A stretch of DNA of 64,000 nucleotides from NCBI GenBank assembly GCA_006176705.1, contig QRFJ01000055.1, forward strand, positions 124,001-188,000. Reading direction: 5' to 3'. The number at the start of each line of letters is the position of its first letter. Position 1 is the first letter of the stretch. This DNA is from Cocos nucifera (taxonomy: Eukaryota > Streptophyta > Magnoliopsida > Arecales > Arecaceae). This document shows positions 56,265-64,000 of the stretch, one piece after another. Position numbers and translations under genes: made by a program. Below the pieces are notes generated by a model. The model searched no databases. It saw nothing but the letters and a program-made list of their open reading frames with translations, and was not told where the DNA came from.

Positions 56265-57589
56265 ATCTCTTCCTTTTTGATGATGATAAAATTTTTGAGT
56301 ATATGTAAAATAATATATAGTGGGTTTCTAAAGAATTACATATTTAAAATATATGAAACCACTAAATAATAAAAACATACTTCATTTTAGTTAAACTCAA
56401 GCATATACTCAACAACAACTCTCTCCCTTGTTGACAGCATCAAAAAGCTCATGGGAAGGATAAAAGATCAATCATCAAAATCAATAAGATATGAAAATTT
56501 ATCATCAAAGTTTTCTTTGAAAAACTTGTCTTTTAATTTAAAATATGTTTAAAGTACTTTCAGTTTTAGAATTTAGCTTGAATTCAAATATCAAAGGCTC
56601 TTCTCCTTTTTTGAATGAATATGATCTTTTTAATTAGATTTTCAAGTATATGCTTTTAAGCTTTAAGAGGAATAGAGCTTTTCAAAAGATTTGAATATAA
56701 AATCAAGCATAATATGTACTTTAATATTCAATCTTTTCTTTAAAAAAAAATTTAGTTAATTAAATTTAGTAAAGATATGTATTGAAAATGTATCGAGCAA
56801 GTCAATGATAGTATCGGAGCAAAAATAATTTTATAATAATTTTTAAATGCACATTTGAAGTTCTGTATTATATTTAGATTTTTAAATGAGTTTCAAAAAT
56901 GAATTTAAAAATTTATTTTGACTTCAACTAATTATCCAAAAATAAGATTGAACAATCAAATCATGTAAGTCAAATTTAATGATTACATGAATGCTTAAAT
57001 TAAAAATACTATAAAGTAATAGGTTGAGAATTTAGGATCATCATTCAATTTTCTTAATTTTTAATCAAAGCTAGATAATATTCAACAAATATCTCTCCTC
57101 TTATTTTTAAGAGTAAATGTTAGAATATTCATCATAAAATATTTTCTCTTTTTAAATAGTAGGTGAATCAAAAATATTTCTCTCCCTTTTTCTTTCAAGT
57201 TAAGCATCTTTAATTGATACCAAATTAATCTTTAACTATTACTAATTTAGTAGTTAATTCATCTTAAATGAATTCTCCCCCTTACCTTTGTAAATAAAGA
57301 TATTTTTAATTAAATGATCTTTTAAGATTAAATTATTTTCTCAAGTGTTTTCTCTTTCTTTTGCAAAAATACAATGTGGGTTTTATATTCAAATTCAGAT
57401 CAAGAAATATATTCAATGTGAGCACCAATAAATAATCAAAATCAATTAGTTATTCTAAATAAATTCTAAAAATATTGATAGTATGATGTAGAGAAAAGTT
57501 TAGCTTTTACTAAACAACATCATCCATCCATTTTCATTTTCAAGGCATCCATCAAAAGAATTTTTCTCTTTTCATTCCATTGGATCCTC
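56265..57589 (-). other. SIRE-E internal region, noncoding; most of pol deleted
   Basis: AT-rich, about 1.3 kb. It starts with the purine tract (minus strand gaagagat) and has aattagattttcaagtatatg-type repeats shared with SIRE-D. No RT, RNase H or integrase motif is found, so a large deletion separates the knuckle at 57590 onward from the 3' end. Confidence 0.65.
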
Positions 57590-58578
57590 GATGTACCTGT
57601 ATAATTCAGTTTGTAATTCTTGGTACCCAAGTTTCTTGGGTCTATTGGAGTTAGTGCTCAAGAATTTTTTTGGAACCCAAATTTGCTTAACTAAAGTATG
57701 GCCAATTCTTTTAAAATTACATTCTAAAATTTTATAGCCTACCTTATTACATTTAAGGCATTTAATAGATTGATTTTCAGTCGAAGCTTTTTTAAATATA
57801 TTCTTGATAAATTTCTATTTTCTTAAGGGATTAAAATCAGTTTCAGCTTTGTAGAAAATAGATTTTTGATTTTTCATCAATGATTAAAGCTTTTCAAAAC
57901 TAAATGTGAAGTTTTCAGCAATTGGCTTCAATATATTAATCTCTTTTCTTAGTTTTGAGTTCTCTTCCATAAGAGATTTTTCAGAATTTAAATAATTTTT
58001 TTCCTTTAGCAAATGAATTATTTTTTTTTATGAAATTTTTTTTAATTAAAAGTTTATTCTTTTCTTCAACTAAAATTTTTTTGAATTTGAGAAGTTCTTC
58101 CTTTTCTTTAGCTAAAGTATTCTTTTCTCTTAAGATATCTTCTTTTTCATTTAATAATTTACTTTTTTCATCATCCAAAAGAAGATTGGACTTTTTGAGC
58201 TCTTTATTCTTTAGCTTTATCTTTTTGAATTCAATCATTAAATCATTAAAAGCTTCATATAATTCATCAAAGATAAAATCAAAAGAGTTGTTAATGTTTA
58301 CCTTATCGTCATTGGCCATGAGGCAAGGATTTACCATACATTCTTCCTCTTTATCCATCAAGCATGATTTATCTACTTTTTGCTCTTCTCTTTCATCTTT
58401 TTTTTCTTTGCTTTGCTCCTCCTTAATTGAAGCTTTCTTCTTTGTTTGTTTCTTGTTCTTCTTCTTCTTTTCATTCTCATGAGCTATGAGACAAAAATTG
58501 GGATATGCTTCCTTCTCTTCTTGGAAATTTAATTCTTCTCTTTTATTTGCTCCCTCAAAGATCATTTTCAATTTTTTT
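57590..58578 (-). pseudogene. SIRE-E gag C-terminus: coiled coil and second zinc knuckle
   Basis: Minus strand. The open stretch 57981-58571 (196 aa) is Lys/Glu-rich: an acidic-basic region, then FDFIFDELYEAFNDLMIEFK (homologous to FDSDFIFDELQNVFYDLMKD in SIRE-1), then a long coiled coil (KNKELKKSNLLLDDEKSKLL onward). Further on, in broken frame, is a CCHC-like knuckle CLKCNKVGYKILEC (His changed to Tyr) and QIWVPKKFLSTNSNRPKKLG. The gag N-terminus is displaced by Tat-2 inserted at 58579. Confidence 0.82.
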
Positions 58579-59418
58579 TGTTAAGGATAAACCTCGCTCT
58601 TACCGAAGTTTAGTCTGATGTTCGGCCAAAAGGAATTTACAACCATAGAAGAGCTTCAACCATGGCTTTAATTGTCCCCAAAATAGTCGAACTCCTTCCG
58701 GACTTCTCCACCAGTCAGACTCCTTCTGGACTTCTCCTTCAGCCAAACTTTTCCACCAGTCGAACTTCTTCCGGACTCCTTCTTCCAGTCAACCAGAGGG
58801 CTTCATCCAGAGGATTCTTTCTGGACTCCTCTTGGCTAGCCAAAAAATCTCTTTCGAGAAGAACTTCTCTCTGACATTAGAAGGATCTCAGCGTCTAATC
58901 TTGATACAGCTATTATCAGTCAAGGCGTAGTCGATCTTGAGGGCATCCAAACCACTCTGAAACTGCTGTAACTAGGAGATCTTCACCGCCCATGGTTGAT
59001 CTATCCAAACTTTGACTATTAAATTCGAATAGACTGGTAAGTCACGACAATGGATACTACTCTTGACTGGCACATCATGATAACAGACACCATCCTCTAT
59101 AACAAACTCCATGTGGCCTAAGCAGACCACTACCAGATGGTTACAACTATCATCATCAGTTTGTTATAAGCTCTATCTATAAAAAAGACCCTCCAAATAT
59201 ATTTTTTCTAAGCTCTCATCTTCTACCCCAAAACTATTAAAAATTTTTCCGAGTACTCAATTTCTGTTGGCCAAGAGAGCTGACTTGATCGTTGGAGGAT
59301 CTTACCAGAGCCACCACCCTTGACTCCGAACGGGACTTATTTTGCAGGTCATCGACAGCGACCTTATCTTCTCCAGCTCCAGCCTCAAATCCGACATCAA
59401 CCAAATTTTGCACCAGTA
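58579..59418 (+). repeat. Tat-2 5' LTR
   Basis: About 840 bp. TATA-like box at 59178-59185, then blocks shared with the gag-only gypsy LTR (ctgttggcc...gacttgatcgttggagg, agccaccaccc, acgggactt, ttgcaccag). The end is set at CACCAGTA by that comparison (gypsy: CACCAACA). A repeated ccttctggacttctcc element occurs at 58690-58830. The other LTR is outside the window. Confidence 0.78.
59178..59185 (+). promoter_or_regulatory. TATA-like box of Tat-2 LTR
   Basis: TATAAAAA followed by agaccctcc, at the position of CTATAAAAGGACCCCTCCC in the gag-only gypsy LTR. Confidence 0.5.
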
Positions 59419-59529
59419 AAATTAGCGCTAGAGGAAGGGCCTCGAAAGGTTTTCTTATTCTTAAAGGAGTGCTCATCAAAAATCCTTCTTCTTTCTTTCG
59501 AAAGTTCTTCTTCGACTATTCTTGTGTAG
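59419..59529 (+). other. Tat-2 primer-binding region and leader
   Basis: Directly after the LTR: aaattagcgctagaggaagggcct, a mutated form of gattggcgcgctgagaaggaagg in the gag-only element, then aaaggagtgctc as in that leader. Confidence 0.6.
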
Positions 59530-60960
59530 ATGCCTCCTAGGAAGCCCTTAACTCAATGGTCAACCACCTCCGCGGTCAGATCTCATCCAAATCTCCCCGC
59601 TCCTATTTCCTTCCCGGCATCGTGGACTCCACCAGCAGCAATGGTGGACGTGGAATAGTTTAACCTACTAGTCCACAGGTTAGAGGCCTCTCTGAAATAG
59701 TGAAATGGTGTAGGCCATGCAGCAACAACAACCTCCAACATCGATCCAATCAAAGTGGGCTTCATCGAAGCCCTAGGACCCAATCTGGGGGCAACCAACT
59801 TGGGTAAGTTGGCCTGCAACCTCTAGAAAAGAAAAGCAGAGGACGAAGATCCCTTGTTCCGATCATAATTCAACTCCTAGGGGGTTCTTACCATCGTTCT
59901 ACCAGAAAACTTTAAAGATCCATGATCGAAAGGATCTCCTAGACCTAAAGCTGCAAGAAATGAATTGACAGATCGAAGAACTCCGCCATGCTCCCCCCAC
60001 TCATAGCAATGATATCTGCATCGACCCTTCTTTCTCTTAGTAAATTATGCAGGAGTCAATCCTGCCGAACTTCAAGCTCCCTTAGTTTGAGAGCTACGAT
60101 GAGACTACTGATCCAGTTAACCACCTAAAGGCCTTGTAGATCATGATGCTGCTCTATGGCGCACTCGATGCCATTCTGTGTCGAGCATTTTCATCCATTT
60201 TGAAGGAAGCAGCAAGGAACTGGTACTCCACTCTTAAGTCGGATATGATCTTTTGTTTTGATCAGATGAGCCATCAGTTTCTAGCTCATTTTATTAACAT
60301 CCGACACCTCCGGTGAGGCTCAGACTCTCTCATCAATATCAAGCAGAAGGAAGAAAAGTCCATCTAAATTTATGTCAGTTACTTTAATGTGGCTATCTTG
60401 GAGGTCCAAAATTTGAACCAATCTATTGCGATGACCATACTGAAGGACGGCCTTTAGAAGAATGGTCTGCTATTCTTCCTGAAGAAGAAACACCCCAAGA
60501 ATTTTGCTAATATGCTGGCCCGGGTTGATGGTTATGCCCAAGTGGAAGAGGCCTTTAAGGCCAAAGATGGTGAAGCCACAGGAGAGTGACGCGTGGGCGA
60601 ATCAAGCAAGCCCGCTGCTGAAGCAAAGCTCGGCTACCTTCCCTAACTCCTCCCGAGCGCAAACAAGCCCAAACTTCTCCTCGGGCTTGGAGGCAAAGGA
60701 GCCCTGATAGAAGGGCACGATGAAGTTCTTCCCCCAGAAGGTTTCACAACTATGCTCCCCTCAATGCTCTAAAGATCTAGGTTCTGATGGAGATTAAGGA
60801 GCAATTACCGAGGTCAGAGAGAATGCACACTCATCTGGCAAGCACAATCCTAACAAGTACTACCTCTACCATCGTGACCATGATCATGATACTGAAGAAT
60901 GCATCCAGCTCCAAGATGAGATTGGGGAGCTCATCAGGCGAGGCAGACTTGGCTGATTTC
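59530..60960 (+). pseudogene. Tat-2 gag
   Basis: Starts MPPRKPLTQWSTTSAVRSHP at 59530, homologous to MPPRRASTRRSTASAARSPP of the gag-only element. The gag domain is at 60060-60570 (FESYDETTDPVNHLKAL; AFSSILKEAARNWYSTLKSD; KKHPKNFANMLARVDGYAQV). The knuckle-like C-terminus YYLYHRDHDHDTEECIQLQD is at about 60860-60920. At least ten in-frame stops, several TAG where CAG is expected, plus frameshifts. Confidence 0.87.
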
Positions 60961-61189
60961 TATGATGTCGGCCTGAAGGATGGGAGGATCAGTCGAGAGC
61001 ACTCCCACAACCAAAACCACCAAGGAGGGAAGAATAGCAAGGAGATTGGCCACTCCTCGGTATCATCAACACCATCTCTGAGGGACTTCGATGGAGAGAG
61101 GCTAGTGGATCGATAAAACCTACGAAGAGGCGAAGGACTGAAGAGCCCATAACTTTCACTGATGAGGATGCTCGAGGAGTTTAGTTCTC

Positions 61190-61620
61190 GCACAACAATG
61201 TAGTTTTAATTTCTTTGAACATTGCTGACTATGATGTACACCATATTTTGGTAGATAATGAAAGCTCTGTTGATGTCTTATTTTATGATATTTTTTCTAA
61301 AATGTTCATACCTAATAACCACTTAGGACCTATGAATTTTCTATTGGTGGGCTTCACTGGTGATGCTGTGCCATTTGAAGGGATAATAACACTAACTATG
61401 GCTGCAAGATAATACCTAAAACAAGCTAGAGCACAGGTCGACTTTTTGGTAATAAAGGCTCTATCTACTTACAACGCAATTCTTGGCCAACCTAGTCTAA
61501 ATGCACTTCGAGCTATTATATCAACTGATTACTTGAAAGTAAAGTTTCCGACGAACTATGAAATCGGGAAGATTAGAGAAGATCAAACCTTGGCAAGATA
61601 CTGCTACTCCATTACCTAAC
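61190..61620 (+). pseudogene. Tat-2 protease
   Basis: ISLNIADYDVHHILVDNESS then VDVLFYDIFSKM (61208-61300), FLLVGFTGDAVPFEGIITL, and further on YNAILGQPSLNALRAIISTD (about 61470-61530). The pattern VDxGSSADILF and the AILGRP/LN..A..ST motif identify a retropepsin-like protease of the Tat/Athila type. The Gly of the active-site loop is Glu here (VDNESS). Confidence 0.85.
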
Positions 61621-62870
61621 AAAAGAATGGCCAATCTGATCCTTGTCTAGTTAACGGGCTGGATGTCCGTGATGACCTTACCGAGGAGCGGGGTGAACCC
61701 ATGGAAGATCTAGTAGCTGTCCCTCTGAATGACGAAAATGCAGAGCACATGGTGTAGATTGGTTCCAACTTAGGGGAGGAAGTTCGAAAGTAGCTCGTCG
61801 CTTTCTTACAGAAGAACGTCGATGTCTTCAATTGGATTTCTACATATATGCCAGGAATTGATGCCGAAGTCATGGAATATTGGCTGTCTATTGATCCTAA
61901 ATACAGATCAGTGAAAGAAAAAATTCGAAGCCATACATCAGAAAGACAGAAGGCAATAGTAGAGAAAGTAGACAAACTTCTCAAGCTGGGTTCATCCAAG
62001 AAGTCAACTACTTGAGTTGGATCTCTAATGTGGTCTTGGTCAAGAAGTCAAATGACAAGTGAAGAATGTGTATAGACTTCAAGTAGCTGAACAAGAGCTG
62101 CCCAAAGGATAGCTATCCTCTATCCAAAATTGATCAACCGATGGATGCAACTTCGAGCCATGATCTTCTCGCCTTTATAGATGCCTTCTCTGGCTACAAC
62201 CAAATCCAGATGGCACTAGAGAATGAGGAGAAAACTATCTCTATTACTGACCATGGTCTTTATTGTTATAGGATCATACCCTTTAGGCTCAAAAATGCAG
62301 GCACGACCTATCAGCATCTGGTCAATAAAATCTTCAAGGAGTAGATTGGTCGCAGCATGGAGGTCTACGTGGATGACATGCTTGTCAATAGCCGAACTTC
62401 TGCAAATCATGTTGCTGACCTCGAAGAAGCCTTCGATGCCCTCCAGAGATATAAGATGAAGTTGAATCCGACCAAATGCTCCTTTAGAGTAACCTCAGAA
62501 AAATTCTTAGAGTTCATGGTGTCGAGGTGAGGGATTGAAGCCAACCCAAAAAAAATTCAAGCCATCCAAGAGATGACTGTCCTAAAATTAATAAAAAAAG
62601 TTCAGCGCCTAACCGAAAATGTGGCATCTTTGAATTGCTTTATCTCAAAATCGATCGAGTGATGTATGCCCTTCTTTCAAGTCCTCAAGCAACTAAAAAA
62701 CTTTTGCTGGATAGTAGAATGCCAACAGGCATTCGAAAAGCTCAAAAGCTACCTCAGCTCATCCTCTCTGTTAGCAAAGTCCAAACCTAAAGAAGAACTA
62801 TTTTTGTATCTGACGGTCTCCTCAGCAGCCCTCGCAGTGGTTCTGATCAAGAAAGAGGCAAAAGTATAAT
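61621..62870 (+). pseudogene. Tat-2 reverse transcriptase
   Basis: Linker with FLQKNVDVFNWISTYMPGID (about 61803-61862), then RT: NYLSWISNVVLVKKSNDK near 62005-62060, FIDAFSGYNQIQMALENEEK (62174-62233), CYRIIPFRLKNAGTTYQHLV (about 62265-62325), catalytic YVDD at 62366-62377, RYKMKLNPTKCSF near 62450-62490. Stops at about 62059, 62344 and others. Frameshift near 61990. Confidence 0.9.
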
Positions 62871-63650
62871 GATCGATCTATTATATAAGTCGAGTCCTAA
62901 GAGATGCTGAAACCAGATACACCAAGCTAGAAAAATTAACTTACGCTCTTCTGATTGCAACCAGGAGACTTCAGTCCTACTTTTAGGGATACACCATAAC
63001 ACTCCTCACTGATCAACCAATAAAAGCAGTTCTTCATCGAACAGATGCATCTGAAAGAATAGCAAAATGGGTAATCGAGCTTATAGAGTTTGACATCAAC
63101 TATCAATCTCAGCTGTCAATCAAAGCTTAGATATTAGCCGATTTCATAGTTAAATGCACAATTCTAGATGATGCCAAACCTGAGCAAGATGAGACCGGTA
63201 CCCCATGGTTGCAATCGAGCTCTCCCAAAGAGAGAGCGGACCTTCCTAAAGGCTTTTGGGCCCTGTATGTGGATGGCTCTTCCAATGCTTTAGGTTCGGT
63301 GCTAGACTAATTCTGATCAATCCCGAAGGAGTCATTGTCGAATATGCGCTGCGCTTTGAGTTTCTTGCGACAAATAATGGGGTTGAATATGAGACTTTGA
63401 TAGCTGGATTAAGAATAGCCAAGGAACTGAAAGCTGACCAACTCTAAGTATACAGTGACTCATAGTTGGTAGTCGAACAAGTTAATGGCAGTTATGAAGC
63501 TCGAGAGGAAAGCATGATAAAATATCTAAAGAAGGTGAAGAGCTTGGCCCCGACCTTCAATGGTTTCAATATTCAGTAGATTCTAAGAGCAAAAAATGTT
63601 AGAGTCGACCTCCTCTCCAAGCGGCTGACCTCACCCCCAACGAACTTCCG
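62871..63650 (+). pseudogene. Tat-2 RNase H and second (archaeal-type) RNase H
   Basis: First RNase H: YISRVLRDAETRYTKLEKLT and LLTDQPIKAVLHRTDASERI (about 62880-63060). Second domain: GFWALYVDGSSNALGFGARL (63250-63310), FEFLATNNGVEYETLIAGLR (63358-63415), YSDS.LVVEQVNG (63455-63490), RAKNVRVDLLSKRL (about 63590-63630), with the catalytic D-E-D-D pattern mostly visible. Scattered stops. Tat-lineage elements carry both domains. Confidence 0.88.
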
Positions 63651-64000
63651 AAAGAAGTATACTTCGAAGTATTGAAATGCCCAAGTTCAAAAGAGCCCCG
63701 ATCTACAATGTAGATCAACTATGAGCCCTGTTGGATCGATCCGTTGGTTGCTTATCTCAAAGATGAGATTCTTTCTTTCCCAAAGAAGCTTAAAAGTTGA
63801 GAAACCAAGCCTCCTGGTATGTTCTTTATGAAAACAAACTATATAAAATTTCATATTCCTTGCCACTTTTGAAATGTCTCTGACTTTTTGAGACTGATTT
63901 TGCATTATGAGAGGTGCATAAAGAAATTTGTGGAAGCCATTTGGATGCCAAATCTTGATCTTACAAGCTGCTTCGGCAAGGTTATTACTAGCTGACTTTG
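63651..64000 (+). pseudogene. Tat-2 integrase, N-terminal zinc region, cut by window end
   Basis: Sequence reads YENKLYKISYSLPLLKCL near 63830-63880 and EVHKEICGSHLDAKSLSYKL followed by LRQGYY at about 63905-63985. This is the H-H-C-C region start (family: EIHEG.CG.H.G...LA.K.LR.GYYWP). The remaining integrase lies outside. Confidence 0.8.

Larger units (their letters stand above)
58579..64000 (+). mobile_element. Tat-2, Ty3-gypsy (Tat lineage) with pol, continues past window
   Basis: Plus strand: 5' LTR 58579-59418, gag, protease, RT, RNase H, a second (archaeal-type) RNase H domain and the start of integrase. The second RNase H is diagnostic of the Tat/Ogre group. The LTR start TGTTAAGGATAAACCTCGCT parallels the gag-only gypsy LTR (TGTTGGGGATAAATCCCGCT), and the gag proteins are homologous. 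It is heavily decayed, with many stops. It was inserted into the gag of SIRE-E. Confidence 0.9.

Noticed and set aside
58030..58482. Phe/Ser-rich plus-strand ORF as a membrane protein
   Set aside because: It is the antisense of the Lys/Glu-rich coiled coil of SIRE-E gag.
1..64000. Host cellular gene
   Set aside because: Every ORF with recognisable protein motifs belongs to a retroelement or CACTA element. No remaining gap between elements is large enough or shows coding features.

Overview
The window is repeat-dominated nuclear DNA of a flowering plant. It holds nested LTR retrotransposons (Ty1-copia and Ty3-gypsy) and CACTA (En/Spm-type) DNA transposons. I found no intact host gene, no tRNA or rRNA gene and no CRISPR array. 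A monocot, perhaps a palm, is a guess from the repeat style, with low confidence. One assembly gap of exactly 1,000 N lies at 9425-10424.

Layout. (1) 1-782 is the terminal part of a CACTA element. (2) 783-18851 is a minus-strand SIRE/Maximus-like copia element (SIRE-1). Its gag-pol is split by a minus-strand, gag-only, Tat-like gypsy element at 2795-16168 with a perfect 5-bp target duplication (CAAGT). That gypsy element has the form LTR-internal-LTR-internal-LTR and carries two arrays of hairpin-forming 131-bp repeats where pol would be expected. (3) 18852-21956 is a truncated minus-strand copia fragment (Copia-B). (4) 21957-46228 is a plus-strand SIRE-like element (SIRE-A) with a third ORF. 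A CACTA element (22022-37548) sits in its 5' LTR, and inside that CACTA's TNP1-like gene sits a full-length plus-strand copia (Copia-2, 23572-34009, target duplication ACAAC), giving three nesting levels. (5) 46229-51835 is a minus-strand relative of Copia-2 (Copia-C), interrupted by a probable 2.87-kb solo LTR (47531-50402, target duplication CCATT). (6) 51836-52345 is a small copia gag/protease fragment. (7) 52346-58578 holds two nested or tandem minus-strand SIRE-like remnants. (8) 58579 to the window end is a plus-strand, decayed but pol-bearing Tat gypsy (Tat-2). Its LTR ends and gag resemble the gag-only element, so it is a plausible autonomous relative.

Every coding region is a retroelement or transposon pseudogene with stops, frameshifts or deletions. 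Many stops look like C-to-T changes at CAG, as expected for heavily methylated plant repeats. The most interesting unexplained features are the hairpin arrays of the gag-only gypsy element, where stem changes compensate each other, and the sets of short palindromes in the SIRE-type LTRs, which use a different sequence in each subfamily. Several local oddities (indel-only duplication at 38560-40429, indel cluster at 8430-8930) look more like assembly problems than biology.
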